From Acidobacteria bacterium 28-1 (GTDB taxonomy: Bacteria > Acidobacteriota > Blastocatellia > Pyrinomonadales > Pyrinomonadaceae), in assembly GCA_002050365.1 (NCBI GenBank), contig MWYZ01000084.1, positions 1-64,000 of the forward strand: 64,000 nt of DNA. Reading direction: 5' to 3'. Every line of letters starts with the position of its first letter. Within the stretch, counting starts at the first letter, position 1. This document shows positions 40,849 through 49,983 of the stretch, in pieces. The translations under genes were made by a program, and so were the position numbers. The notes under the pieces are model-generated. The model was not told the DNA's origin. It searched no databases and saw only the letters and a program-made list of their open reading frames with translations.

Positions 40849-42331
40849 CGGCTTCGGCAATCTCGATTGTTTTCAAAAGTGCCTTTGCCTTATTAACGGT
40901 TTCATCAAATTCGTGCGCGGGAACGGAGTCGGCGACGATGCCCGCACCCGCTTGAATTTTTGCCTCGCCGTTTTCCAAAACCAATGTCCGAATGGCGATG
41001 CAAACATCCAGATTTCCCGAATAATCAATGTAGCCGACCGCGCCGGCATAAATGCCGCGCATTGTTGGCTCTAAATTTTGGATAATCTCTATGGCGCGAA
41101 CTTTCGGCGCACCGGAAACTGTACCGGCTGGAAAACACGCCGCGAGCGCATCGAATCGGTCAAACTCGTCGCGCAAATCGGCTTTTAGGTAACTAACAAG
41201 GTGCTGAACGTGCGAGTATTTTTCAACGCTCATTAAATTTTCAACCGTAACCGAGCCGAATTTCGCCACGCGCCCCAAATCATTGCGCCCCAAATCAACT
41301 AACATCAAATGTTCGGCAACTTCTTTCGCGTCGTTTCGCATTTCTTCAGCTAATCTAGCATCTTCGTCTGGCGTTTTTCCGCGCCGACGAGTTCCCGCAA
41401 TTGGACGATATTCAAGTTTTCGCTCCTGACAGCGAATAAGCATTTCGGGCGATGCGCCGACGATTGATTTTTTTCCAGTCTGGAGTAGAAACATATATGG
41501 CGACGGATTGAGCGAGCGCAGCGCGCGGTAAATCGAAACCGGTGAAGCGTTAGTTTTTCGGGTGAAACATTGCGACAAAACGACTTGATAACATTCTCCG
41601 GCATTTATTAATTCCTTAATTTCACGGACAGAGTTTTCAAAACGGGGGCGTTCCCAATTCGATTTTACTTCTTTGGACTTTGGACTTTGAACTTTGGACT
41701 CTGGCAAAACGATTGGTTGATTTTCTAATCGAATTCTGAGCTTTTCATTTTCGACAAATGCATTTTCATACAAATTTTTCAGTTTTTCCTCGCCGCCTTC
41801 GGCTTCGTCGACGAAAACGAGCGAGATGATTTTGATAACTTGTTTGACGTGGTCGAAAGCAATGACGGTGCGGTAAAACATAAAAAGTGCGTCGTCATTT
41901 TTTTCTCGTGTTTGAAGCAAAGATTTCTCAAACCAGCCGGCGCAGGAAAATCCAAAATACCCGATTGCACCGCCGACGAATGCGGGTAAGTTTTCTGTGT
42001 CAGACATTTTGCATCCGTCAAAATGTTGGCGCAAAAAATCGAACAGGGAAATATCAATCTTTTTTTTTCTGTTGCTCGTTTTAACCGTAGTAGTTTTACC
42101 ATTTCCGCTGACAATCATTTCGGGATTTGCGCCGACAAACGAATACCGCGCCAGATTTTCGCCGCCTTCGACCGATTCGAGAAGAAATGAATAATCGGCG
42201 GAATGCGAGATTTTCAAATAAACCGCTAAAGGCGTGAGCAAATCGGCAGCCAAAGTTTCGATGACCGGAACAATGTTTGCCGATTCGGTTTCGATTAGAA
42301 ATCTCTCAAAATTTTGGGATGAGTTTGTCAT
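40805..42331 (-). CDS. trpE: anthranilate synthase component I
   Basis: 508 residues. The N-terminal lobe includes the Trp-binding LLESVEGGENLARYSFVG motif. The chorismate-binding domain has ECYQVVLSQCFTR, SPEMLIRCQERKLEYRPIAGTRRRGK, LVDLGRNDLGRVAKFGSVTV, HLVSYL, FPAGTVSGAPKVRAIEII and the terminal AGAGIVADS. Feedback by tryptophan is expected from the LLES motif. Residues about 209-220 are encoded by a 7-bp repeat array in the linker between lobes, and the C-terminal residues come from a REP-like repeat. Expression is probably governed by the attenuator just upstream. Confidence 0.95.
   Translation of the reverse strand: MTNSSQNFERFLIETESANIVPVIETLAADLLTPLAVYLKISHSADYSFLLESVEGGENLARYSFVGANPEMIVSGNGKTTTVKTSNRKKKIDISLFDFLRQHFDGCKMSDTENLPAFVGGAIGYFGFSCAGWFEKSLLQTREKNDDALFMFYRTVIAFDHVKQVIKIISLVFVDEAEGGEEKLKNLYENAFVENEKLRIRLENQPIVLPESKVQSPKSKEVKSNWERPRFENSVREIKELINAGECYQVVLSQCFTRKTNASPVSIYRALRSLNPSPYMFLLQTGKKSIVGASPEMLIRCQERKLEYRPIAGTRRRGKTPDEDARLAEEMRNDAKEVAEHLMLVDLGRNDLGRVAKFGSVTVENLMSVEKYSHVQHLVSYLKADLRDEFDRFDALAACFPAGTVSGAPKVRAIEIIQNLEPTMRGIYAGAVGYIDYSGNLDVCIAIRTLVLENGEAKIQAGAGIVADSVPAHEFDETVNKAKALLKTIEIAEAGNAGILPAMSAKRE
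41672..41705 (-). repeat. heptamer array inside trpE
   Basis: TTTGGAC, TTTGGAC, TTTGAAC, TTTGGAC and TCTGGC on the plus strand. They are translated in frame as SKVQSPKSKEV in the interlobe linker of TrpE. Confidence 0.9.
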
Positions 42332-42363
42332 TACGATTCTAAAAAGTTATTCTGCACAAATGA

Positions 42364-42390
42364 AAAACGCCACCGATGGTTTTCGGCGGC
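42364..42390 (-). terminator. trp operon attenuator terminator
   Basis: On the minus strand GCCGCCGA pairs with TCGGTGGC (8 bp, one G-U) around a 6-nt loop and is followed by GTTTTT. It lies between the Trp-rich leader peptide and trpE. The 5' arm can instead pair with CGGCGGC inside the leader-peptide coding region, giving the antiterminator expected for attenuation. Confidence 0.82.
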
Positions 42391-42440
42391 ATTCACAAAA
42401 AAGATTCAAAAATTACTTTCTTTATATTACAAAGCAAATT

Positions 42441-42533
42441 TTATTCATTCGTGCTGAACATCGCCGCCGCTTTCGTGCGCCACCAATTTCGCCAGCTTGC
42501 CGTTTGAACTAAATTTGCTTGTGAATAATTCAT
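42441..42533 (-). CDS. trpL: trp operon leader peptide
   Basis: A 30-residue open frame from ATG 42533 to TAA 42441 with three Trp codons in the cluster SWRNWWR (W14, W17, W18). It ends about 50 nt before the attenuator hairpin and is followed by trpE. Ribosome stalling on the Trp codons when charged tRNA-Trp is scarce would free CGGCGGC, located just after them, to pair with the 5' arm of the terminator. The ribosome-binding site is weak, and the promoter cannot be placed with confidence in the 64 bp after argS. Confidence 0.85.
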   Translation of the reverse strand: MNYSQANLVQTASWRNWWRTKAAAMFSTNE

Positions 42534-42569
42534 TATTAATTTTCTAACAGATAAATCTATTAATCGCAA

Positions 42570-42594
42570 ATCCAAAATCTAAAATCCAAAATCG
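42570..42594. repeat. heptamer array (ATCCAAA) between argS and trpL
   Basis: ATCCAAA, ATCTAAA, ATCCAAA and a partial unit, in the short gap between the argS stop and the trp leader. It overlaps the place where the trp promoter would be expected. Confidence 0.85.
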
Positions 42595-42596
42595 AA

Positions 42597-44612
42597 TCAC
42601 ATTCTTTCTGGAACTTCAATGCCTAAAGTGTTTAATGCCGAAGTCAAACTTCTCCGCGTGATGTCTGCAACGGCAACTAATACGTGGCGTTTAATCGGAT
42701 TTTCTTGGGCGATTATTTTATGATTGTGATAAAAAAGATTGAAAGCCTTTGCCAGTTGAAAAGTGTATTTGGCGAGAAGTGCAGGCTCGATTGCCATTGC
42801 TGCTTGCGAAACTGTTTCTTCGAGCCGCGAAGCCAAAGTCAGCACAGACCAAATTTCGTTGCCGTCAACGGCGTTGAAAATTTCCGCGATTTTTTTCGCG
42901 TCTGAAATTTGCTCTTTGAAATTTGAAACCTCTTCGCCTTTTTCTGACAATTTTCTAAAAATCGAATTAGCACGAACCGCCGAATACTGACAAAAGCAAC
43001 CTGTTTCACCCTCAAATGAAAGTGCTTCTTTAAAATCGAAGATAATCACAGTGTTGCGCGTGAATTTCAAAAGAAAATAGCGTAACGCCCCGACAGCGAT
43101 AATATGCGCGGTTTTTTGTTTTTCTTCAACAGATAAATCGGCGTGTCGGGCTTCGACTTCTTTCAAAGCATTCGCTTCAAGACGATTAATTAAATCATCG
43201 GCTTTCACGCCCAAACCTCTACGACCGCTCATTTCGATGAATGATTTTTGCTTGTCTTCATCTGAAATGACAAAACCTAATTCTTCCGCCGCGCTTGGGC
43301 TGAGCGCGACCATTTCATAACTCAAATGAACGCTCGCCGCTTCGCCTTTTTCGGGGAAAATCGTCGCCACACCTTTTTTGACGACTTCCTGCGGATATGA
43401 TTGGCGGGAATCTATCACGTTATAAACGGTTTCGTTTTTTCCGAATTCGGGAACATTCTCGCTTTGTAAATCTTCTGCCGTAGTTATCCAAACTTGCTTG
43501 CCGCCAGCATATGTGTGGAAAAGATTATAGTAAAAATCTAATCCGAGCAGTCCGAGTTTCCACATTTGATAAGCGATGTCTTTGCCGGTATATGTAACGG
43601 TTCCGTTTGAGCGCACGAGGATCTTATCGGCATCGTGTTCGTCGTTGCCGGAATGCAATTCAAACGGCATTACCCAACAACCCGCGTTTTTACCTTCGGT
43701 TTCAAATTTTATAACCTCTCGTTTCTGCATTTCTTCAAACGCTTTTTTCCAAAAATGCAGATGCAGAATTTCCGATTCGCGCGGCAGTAAATCATAGCGA
43801 ATTCCAAAACGCTCCATCGTCGCCACGATACATTGGACGTTGCGCGTAACGACGTAATCGGCGAGTTCCGCCGTCGGATTATTTCCTTCTTCAATTAAAT
43901 GCAAAACTTCGGCGCGTTTCGCTTTCAATTCTTCGTCGGTCTGATAAGCGAGACCGACTTTAGCGTATAAATCCCAGCAATAAAAATCAAAAGAGTTGTT
44001 TTCGGCAGCCAACTTTTCGTCCAAATTTTTAATGTCCGCCAAAGACATATTTTCTAAATTTGTAAATCCGATGACGACATCAGCGACCTGCACGCCGGTG
44101 TTGTCTATGTAGTATTGAATTTCGACGCGCTTGCCTATGGCTCGCAAAATCCGCACGAACGTATCGCCCAAAACCGCATTGCGAACGTGACCGATGTGTG
44201 CCGCTTTGTTCGGATTGACCGACGTATGCTCGACACAAACTTTCGGACTCGTTTTATTTTCAGAAGATTTTAATTTCGGAAGAGGTTCTGCGTTCGCGCT
44301 TTCGATTAAAAATTTTGCACGATTGAAAAAAACATTCAGATAACCTGCGCCCGCGACTTCGACACGCTCGACGGCTTCGTTTTCTTCCAACGCGGCTTTG
44401 AGTTTTTCGGCAATCTCACGCGGATTTTGTTTTTCGCCCGTCGTCTGTTTAATTTTCTTGGCGAGTTCAAACGCAATGGGAAATGCCACATCACCGAGTT
44501 CGGTTTTCGGCGGAATTTCCGAACCGACATTTTCGAGTTCGATGTCGAATTCGTTTCGCGCTGTTACGCGAACCGTTTCGCGCAAGGTTTCTTGTAACTG
44601 TAAAAATTTCAT
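42597..44612 (-). CDS. argS: arginyl-tRNA synthetase
   Basis: 671 residues. The N-terminal Arg-specific domain (about 1-110) precedes the class I catalytic core with VNPNKAAHIGHVRNAVLGD (HIGH motif). The KMSKS-equivalent is in EMSGRRGLGVKADDL, a family variant without the canonical Lys. The anticodon-binding domain with DALM-type helices ends at GIEVPERM. It charges tRNA-Arg; a tRNA-Arg gene is at 149. The start codon overlaps the stop of the MazF-like toxin gene by 4 bp, so synthesis is coupled to the toxin-antitoxin transcript. Confidence 0.95.
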   Translation of the reverse strand: MKFLQLQETLRETVRVTARNEFDIELENVGSEIPPKTELGDVAFPIAFELAKKIKQTTGEKQNPREIAEKLKAALEENEAVERVEVAGAGYLNVFFNRAKFLIESANAEPLPKLKSSENKTSPKVCVEHTSVNPNKAAHIGHVRNAVLGDTFVRILRAIGKRVEIQYYIDNTGVQVADVVIGFTNLENMSLADIKNLDEKLAAENNSFDFYCWDLYAKVGLAYQTDEELKAKRAEVLHLIEEGNNPTAELADYVVTRNVQCIVATMERFGIRYDLLPRESEILHLHFWKKAFEEMQKREVIKFETEGKNAGCWVMPFELHSGNDEHDADKILVRSNGTVTYTGKDIAYQMWKLGLLGLDFYYNLFHTYAGGKQVWITTAEDLQSENVPEFGKNETVYNVIDSRQSYPQEVVKKGVATIFPEKGEAASVHLSYEMVALSPSAAEELGFVISDEDKQKSFIEMSGRRGLGVKADDLINRLEANALKEVEARHADLSVEEKQKTAHIIAVGALRYFLLKFTRNTVIIFDFKEALSFEGETGCFCQYSAVRANSIFRKLSEKGEEVSNFKEQISDAKKIAEIFNAVDGNEIWSVLTLASRLEETVSQAAMAIEPALLAKYTFQLAKAFNLFYHNHKIIAQENPIKRHVLVAVADITRRSLTSALNTLGIEVPERM

Positions 44613-44935
44613 CCAATCAAACTCTTAAATTTTTTCTTAAAAATTTCAAAATCTGCTTTGTTGAGTTCGCCTAGTTTTGCAATAACATCTTCTTGTTTTG
44701 CCGTGAAAATTCGGTCAACTTTTATGATTGAAACAGCCCGCAAATTATTTTGTTTGTCGGGCTGTAACAAAATTTCGTTTTTGCCTAAACTTTTCGGAAC
44801 GACTGAACTAATCGCGCAAACAACAAAATCCTTGTATTTGTCTTGAGTTTTACAAACAACCACCGTCGGCCTGACTTTTTTATTAGTCAATTCCGCGAAA
44901 GGAAATGGCAGGAGTAAAATATCGCCGCTTTTCAT
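44609..44935 (-). CDS. MazF/PemK-type endoribonuclease toxin
   Basis: 108 residues with the MazF/PemK pattern: KSGDILLLPFPFAELTNKKVRPTVVV, then DFVVCAISSVV, and later SIIKVDRIFTA. Such toxins cut mRNA in a sequence-specific way and are neutralised by a co-encoded antitoxin, here the overlapping upstream gene. The 4-bp overlaps on both sides (antitoxin before, argS after) indicate a single tightly coupled transcript. Confidence 0.9.
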   Translation of the reverse strand: MKSGDILLLPFPFAELTNKKVRPTVVVCKTQDKYKDFVVCAISSVVPKSLGKNEILLQPDKQNNLRAVSIIKVDRIFTAKQEDVIAKLGELNKADFEIFKKKFKSLIG

Positions 44936-45147
44936 TGCTCATTTTCAATTAGAAAATCTTGGTAAATGTCTTCGCGTTGGTCGTTCCAAAACTCGAACGA
45001 ATCATTCTGCGCCGTAAAATCACGCGATTCTTCCCTTTCGTCCAATTCTTCAACAAATGTAATGATAACCTTGAAGCGTTTTTCTTTGGGAAACCGTTCA
45101 AGGACTACAAATTTTTTTCCGTCGTAGATTGCTTCAACTGTTAACAT
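44932..45147 (-). CDS. antitoxin of the MazF-type module
   Basis: 71 residues from ATG 45147 (MLTVEAIYDGKKFVVLERFP). The N-terminal strand-rich half would form a DNA-binding dimer, and the acidic, aromatic C-terminus (FEFWNDQREDIYQDFLIENEQ region) is typical of antitoxins that wrap around the toxin. The longer open frame upstream to 45222 overlaps the sucC 3' end, so the internal start is preferred. It overlaps the toxin gene by 4 bp. Confidence 0.82.
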   Translation of the reverse strand: MLTVEAIYDGKKFVVLERFPKEKRFKVIITFVEELDEREESRDFTAQNDSFEFWNDQREDIYQDFLIENEQ

Positions 45148-45208
45148 AAATTTATTGGTGCGTGATATTTTTGCGTTACACATCACGCCAAAAATAATCT
45201 GACATCGT

Positions 45209-46378
45209 TTAGTATTGTGCATTCGCCGCCGAGACGACTTTTTCCGCCGCGTCGTTCATTCCGTCGGCGGAGATAATACCGATGTCAGAATCGCGCAAAA
45301 CCCGTTTGCCTTCTTCCACATTCGTGCCTTCGAGCCTGGCGACAATCGGAACGGAAATGCCGAGATTTTTTGCCGCCGCGACTACTCCGTTCGCAACCAT
45401 ATCGCAGCGCACGATGCCGCCGAAGATATTTATCAAAACAGCTTTGACGTTTTCGTCAGCGAGTAAAATTTTGAAAGCCTGCTCGACACGTTCCTGCGAC
45501 GCGCCGCCGCCAACATCCAAAAAGTTCGCCGGTTCGCCGCCGGCAAGTTTGATAATGTCCATCGTCGCCATCGCCAGACCCGCGCCGTTGACCATACAAC
45601 CGATGTTGCCGTCGAGTTTAATGTAGTTTAAATCAAACTTCGAGGCTTCGATTTCGAGCGGCTCTTCTTCGTTCAAATCTCTCAGTTCGGCGTAATCTTT
45701 ATGCCGAAACATTGCGTTGTCATCGAAATTAACTTTTGCGTCGAGCGCAATCAAGCGATTGTCCTTCGTCAACAAAAACGGATTGATTTCAAGCAAGGAT
45801 GCGTCCATTTTTTCGTAAGCGTCGTAAAGCGACAGCATAAATTTCGCGGATTGATTGATTAAGTCCGGCGGAATTCCCAAACCGAAGGCGAGTTTTCTAG
45901 CTTGGAACCCGCGCAAACCGACCGACGGGTCAATCGCTTCTCTCAAAATCAATTCGGGCGTTTCTTCAGCAACTTTTTCGATGTCCATTCCGCCCGCCGA
46001 AGAAGCCATAAAAACGTTTCTGCCCGTTACGCGGTCGAGCGTGATAGCAAGATAAAATTCCTTGTCAATCGGCAAGCCTTCTTCGATGAGCAAAGTTTTA
46101 ACTTCGCGTCCTTCTGCGCCGGTTTGATGCGTAACGAGCCGCATCCCAAGCATTTGTTCGGCGAGATTGCGTGCTTCTTCAGGTGACTTGGCAAGTTTTA
46201 CGCCGCCGCCTTTCCCGCGCCCGCCGGCGTGAATCTGCGCTTTGACGACAACCACATCAGTTCCCAAATCTCGCGCCGCTTGTTCGGCTTCATCGGGTGT
46301 CCTTGCCACGATTCCACGCGGCACGGGAACGCCGTAAGTTTTTAAAAGTTCCTTTCCTTGATATTCGTGTATTTTCAT
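45209..46378 (-). CDS. sucC: succinyl-CoA synthetase beta subunit
   Basis: 389 residues. The ATP-grasp domain starts [22 protein letters not shown] and contains [21 protein letters not shown]. CoA-ligase motifs are [54 protein letters not shown] and [16 protein letters not shown]. It joins succinate and CoA with nucleotide hydrolysis in the TCA cycle. The alpha subunit (sucD) is not adjacent, so the genes are separated in this organism or it lies outside the window. Confidence 0.95.
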   Translation of the reverse strand: MKIHEYQGKELLKTYGVPVPRGIVARTPDEAEQAARDLGTDVVVVKAQIHAGGRGKGGGVKLAKSPEEARNLAEQMLGMRLVTHQTGAEGREVKTLLIEEGLPIDKEFYLAITLDRVTGRNVFMASSAGGMDIEKVAEETPELILREAIDPSVGLRGFQARKLAFGLGIPPDLINQSAKFMLSLYDAYEKMDASLLEINPFLLTKDNRLIALDAKVNFDDNAMFRHKDYAELRDLNEEEPLEIEASKFDLNYIKLDGNIGCMVNGAGLAMATMDIIKLAGGEPANFLDVGGGASQERVEQAFKILLADENVKAVLINIFGGIVRCDMVANGVVAAAKNLGISVPIVARLEGTNVEEGKRVLRDSDIGIISADGMNDAAEKVVSAANAQY

Positions 46379-46523
46379 AAATATATCAGTCGTAATTTAA
46401 TTATCGGAAAAACCACGAAAAGTTTATCTTCGCGTTTCGTAAAAAGCAAAGGCAGTCCGAAAACCGCCTTCTTTTAAATAAAACTTTCGATGAAGATTAA
46501 AAATCTCTTTTCTTCAGTTCTTA

Positions 46524-47390
46524 TTATTTTCTCCACCTTCCAAGTAAATCGTTCCAGCTATCCACAGTGCGTTCATACTCGCTCGGACAACGCGCGGCGC
46601 GTTCTTTCGGCAAATAATTGTCGTTCAAAATATACGCATATTTCTTTGTGCTCGAACCGTAAATCAGACACAGCGAATTGTAAAATCTCTGTTCCTGCAA
46701 AAGATGTTCGTCCGCCAGATTACGTTTATCAGGCGCGTTACCTTTTGATTCGATAGCGAACGCATCGGCGGCGGCAAGCACTGCGTTCACGCCGTCTTCG
46801 CCGAGTTCAGTCAAATTGATAAATGTCGAACAACGGTCTGCCGCATCTTCTTCGTTGCCTGTTATCGGCAGATTATAAGTATCAATCAGAGCGTGTCCAA
46901 TTTCGTGAAGAAAAGCGAAACGCACGGCATCGAACGTTTTGTCGTAAGCCTTTTGGTCGCTCTTGCCGACGCTTCGGAAAACTTTGTAAAAATGCTCCAT
47001 CAATTCGTAGCAAACAGTTACCGAATGTTCATCCGAATCGTAGTAAGCGTTAGCCTCGCCGCAATCTTTCGTTTTGAGGTAAATATCATACGGCAAAATC
47101 AATGACCGGTTCAATTTGTCAGCCGCTTTTTCAAGCAGTTTTACTTCTTTCAGTTGACGGTCAATTTCATCATAACGAGAGTTTTTAATTTTTAGATATT
47201 CAACGACAAAATCGCCCTTGTCTGATTTTTTATCTTCATCAAATTTTTTGGTAAGAGTTTCATTCTTATTGGCTGAATTTATCGGCGCGGAAGCAAGCTC
47301 GGAATCTCTGCTTGAACGATAAATACAAGATGCGGCAATGACAATTAAAACCGTTATAACAGCAAGCGAACTAAGTTGAATGCGATTCAT
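46524..47390 (-). CDS. DUF4344 putative metallopeptidase lipoprotein
   Basis: 288 residues. A lipoprotein signal (VLIVIAASCIYR, Cys near residue 22) is followed by a linker. The zincin motif FLHEIGHALIDTYNLPITGNEEDAADRCS carries HExxH with the downstream Glu/Asp pair typical of DUF4344. The Cys pair in YLKTKDCGEANAYY and VTVCYEL may form a disulfide. Expected to be a membrane-tethered periplasmic protease; substrate unknown. Confidence 0.85.
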   Translation of the reverse strand: MNRIQLSSLAVITVLIVIAASCIYRSSRDSELASAPINSANKNETLTKKFDEDKKSDKGDFVVEYLKIKNSRYDEIDRQLKEVKLLEKAADKLNRSLILPYDIYLKTKDCGEANAYYDSDEHSVTVCYELMEHFYKVFRSVGKSDQKAYDKTFDAVRFAFLHEIGHALIDTYNLPITGNEEDAADRCSTFINLTELGEDGVNAVLAAADAFAIESKGNAPDKRNLADEHLLQEQRFYNSLCLIYGSSTKKYAYILNDNYLPKERAARCPSEYERTVDSWNDLLGRWRK

Positions 47391-47485
47391 CGAATTACGA
47401 ATTACAAATTACGAATTACGAGACAAGAACTTTGAATTACGGATTGGTATTTTCTTTTAATTCGTAATTTGTAATTCGTAATTCG
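47391..47485. repeat. 27-bp perfect heptamer-based inverted repeat
   Basis: The arms 47391-47417 and 47459-47485 are exact complements made of degenerate AATTACG units, with a 41-nt loop. It lies between pepA and the DUF4344 gene on the minus strand and starts directly at the DUF4344 start codon, so it may form a leader hairpin for that gene. Confidence 0.92.
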
Positions 47486-47492
47486 TAATTTT

Positions 47493-48992
47493 TTACTGTG
47501 ATTTTTCAACTAATTTAAGCAAAGTCCGAATTGCAACTGCTGTCGGACCTTTCACTCGATGCGGTTTTGCATCGTCCGCCCAAGCCGTTCCGGCGATGTC
47601 GAGATGCGCCCATTTAGCGTCTTTAATAAATTCCTGAATAAAAACCGCGCCGACAATCGTTCCGGCTTTTCGTCCGCCGCCGATATTTTTAATGTCGGCG
47701 ATGTCGCTCTTTATCAACTTGCTGTATTCCTTGCTGACTGGCAACTGCCAAAAATCCTCGCCCATTTCCTTGCCGCAAGCAATAATTTCATCAACCAATC
47801 CTTGGTCGTTGCCGAGAACGGCGGTATTCAAATCGCCCAACGCAATAATTACCGCGCCCGTCAAAGTCGCCATATCAACAATTTTGGTTGCGCCTTGCTT
47901 TTCCGCATAAGCAACGGCATCCGCCAAAACAAGGCGACCTTCGGCATCGGTATTGAGAATTTCTATCGTTTTGCCGGTCATCGCTGTTACGACATCGGCA
48001 GGACGCGAGGCTTTGCCGTCCGGCATATTTTCAACCGCCGCGATGATTCCGAGAACGGGAACGGTCGGCTGCAGAAGTCCGATTGCCCGCATCGTGCCGA
48101 GAACGGTTGCACCGCCCGACATATCGTATTTCATCGCGTCCATTCCTTCCGAAGGTTTGATGGAAATGCCGCCCGTATCAAACGTAATGCCCTTGCCGAC
48201 AAGAGCGAGCAGTTCGCCTTTTTTGCCGGTTGATTTCTTCGGCTCATATTTGAGGATAATCATTTTCGGCGGCTGTGCCGAACCGTAAGAAACGCTCATC
48301 AGCGAACCCATTCCCATTTTTTCCATTTTGGCTTGATCGAGAATTTCGCATTTCAAACCGACTTCCTTCGCCATCTTCTGGGCGCGATTCGCCATTTCGG
48401 TCGGGTGCAAAATATTCGGCGGTTCGTTCGCTAAGTCGCGCGTGAAATTCATCGAATCGCCGATAATTTCACCGCGACTCAAACCGCTTTTCAAATCCTT
48501 ATCTCTCGCACCTTCGACAAACAGAGCGAAAGTGTCAACTTTATTATCTTTTTTATCTTGCGTTCGGTATTTGTCGAGTTCAAACTGACTGGTAACAATT
48601 CCTTGCGCAGCGGAGGTTGCAACATCCGAACCATCAGCGTCAGAACGCGGAGCGAGCGCAAAACTTCTGATGTTATGTTTAATCAAATAACGCGCCGCCG
48701 TGCCGGCTAAGACAGCGACCTGCGGCAATTGATAATCAATTTTATCGCCGACACCGATGAGCAAAATCCGATTTGCTTTGACTTTTCCGTTTGCTGCGTA
48801 ACGCAAAAAAACGGTTTCGCCGGCTTCGCCTTTGAATTCTTCAGTTTTGATAACCGAATCGACAAGTCCGCCGGTCAATTTGTCCAAATCCTTTAAAATG
48901 CCGCTCGTTATTTTTTCATCTTTGAAAATAGCCACAGCTAACGCATCAACATTTGCCTCTTGAAAATTATTCGTAATCGCCTGAGATTTCAT
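47493..48992 (-). CDS. pepA: leucyl aminopeptidase (M17)
   Basis: 499 residues. The two-metal catalytic domain shows LVGKGITFDTGGISIKPSEGMDAMKYDMSGGATVLG, the signature NTDAEGRLVLADAV and MATLTGAVIIALG. The N-terminal macro-like domain is complete. It removes N-terminal residues from cytosolic peptides. The last stretch reads GTAWADDAKPHRVKGPTAVAIRTL as in the family. Confidence 0.95.
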   Translation of the reverse strand: MKSQAITNNFQEANVDALAVAIFKDEKITSGILKDLDKLTGGLVDSVIKTEEFKGEAGETVFLRYAANGKVKANRILLIGVGDKIDYQLPQVAVLAGTAARYLIKHNIRSFALAPRSDADGSDVATSAAQGIVTSQFELDKYRTQDKKDNKVDTFALFVEGARDKDLKSGLSRGEIIGDSMNFTRDLANEPPNILHPTEMANRAQKMAKEVGLKCEILDQAKMEKMGMGSLMSVSYGSAQPPKMIILKYEPKKSTGKKGELLALVGKGITFDTGGISIKPSEGMDAMKYDMSGGATVLGTMRAIGLLQPTVPVLGIIAAVENMPDGKASRPADVVTAMTGKTIEILNTDAEGRLVLADAVAYAEKQGATKIVDMATLTGAVIIALGDLNTAVLGNDQGLVDEIIACGKEMGEDFWQLPVSKEYSKLIKSDIADIKNIGGGRKAGTIVGAVFIQEFIKDAKWAHLDIAGTAWADDAKPHRVKGPTAVAIRTLLKLVEKSQ

Positions 48993-49067
48993 TCGTTTTC
49001 CTCGATTTTTATTATTTTTGTTTCCCGCAGAAATGTGTTTTGACTATAACTTAACTGGGCTTTTCTT

Positions 49068-49529
49068 TCAACCCGTTTTATCTTTCATCTGAGCACGGGT
49101 TTCTCTTTCGATGGTTTTCGATTTCAAATCATCGCGCTTATCGTAAAGTTTTTTACCCTTCGCCACGCCGATTTCAAATTTGATGCGCCCGTTTTTCCAA
49201 TAAACGCGCGTTACCACCAAAGTCATTCCTTTCTGAGTCGTTTCTTTTTCCAGCCGCTGGATTTCTTTTCGGTGAAGCAGAAGTTTTCTCGTCCGCAGCG
49301 GCTCGTGGTTGTTTTTGTTGCCGTGCGAGTAAGGAGAAATGTGCGCGTTAATAAGCCAAACTTCGTCGTCTTTAACAGCAACATAAGATTCTTTGAGTTG
49401 AATCCGCCCAACCATCACGCTTTTGACTTCGGTGCCGACAAGGGCGATGCCGGCTTCGTATTTATCATTAATGTGATATTCGAAAAAAGCGTGGCGATTA
49501 TTAACAATGTCTTTACCGTCAGCGGACAT
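49068..49529 (-). CDS. smpB: SsrA-binding protein SmpB
   Basis: 153 residues. Motifs are NRHAFFEYHINDKYEAGIALVGTEVKS, the RNA-contacting LINAHISPYSHGN and HEPLRTRKLLLHRKEI segments, VTRVYWKNGRIKFEIGVAKGKKLYDKRD and a basic tail. It delivers tmRNA to stalled ribosomes. No tmRNA gene is visible in the window. Confidence 0.96.
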   Translation of the reverse strand: MSADGKDIVNNRHAFFEYHINDKYEAGIALVGTEVKSVMVGRIQLKESYVAVKDDEVWLINAHISPYSHGNKNNHEPLRTRKLLLHRKEIQRLEKETTQKGMTLVVTRVYWKNGRIKFEIGVAKGKKLYDKRDDLKSKTIERETRAQMKDKTG

Positions 49530-49635
49530 AAACTTCTATTTTGCCTTTCAAAATAAAATCAAGCAAGTTTGTAAATCGTCAAAGCATTTGACAACCGCGT
49601 TTTCACTCAATAAATTAAAGATTGAGAGAAGCGTT

Positions 49636-49983
49636 ATGGTTTATAAGGACAAAGAAAAGGCACGAGCTTGTCAGCGTCGATATTACGAACGTAACCGTGA
49701 ACTATATTTTTTGAAAAATAAACGTAAGAAAGAGCAGTTGAGAGCAATTGCACAGGAGCGCAAATCTCAGCCTTGTGCTGATTGCGGCGGCACATTTCCT
49801 TTTTATGTGATGGACTTTGACCATCATGTTGGAGAAGAAAAAAAGGCGCACGTTTCGCGCCTCGTGGGTATGATGAATTTGCAGAATTTACTCGACGAAA
49901 TTGAAAAGTGCGACGTTGTTTGTGCAAATTGTCATCGCATCCGAACTTACGAACGCAATCAAAGATTTTCCGGGATGGTGTAA
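49636..49983 (+). CDS. small HNH-type zinc-finger protein overlapping tRNA-Gln
   Basis: 115 residues from ATG 49636 (GAGAGAAG at 49624-49631). A basic N-terminal half rich in Arg/Lys/Tyr leads to a treble-clef HNH-like domain: CADCGG, then VMDFDHHVG, then CDVVCANCHRIRTYERNQR. Such small proteins are usually non-specific or homing-type nucleases. The last codons (Phe-Ser-Gly-Met-Val-stop, to 49983) overlap the 5' part of the tRNA-Gln gene by 15 bp. Confidence 0.82.
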   Translation: MVYKDKEKARACQRRYYERNRELYFLKNKRKKEQLRAIAQERKSQPCADCGGTFPFYVMDFDHHVGEEKKAHVSRLVGMMNLQNLLDEIEKCDVVCANCHRIRTYERNQRFSGMV

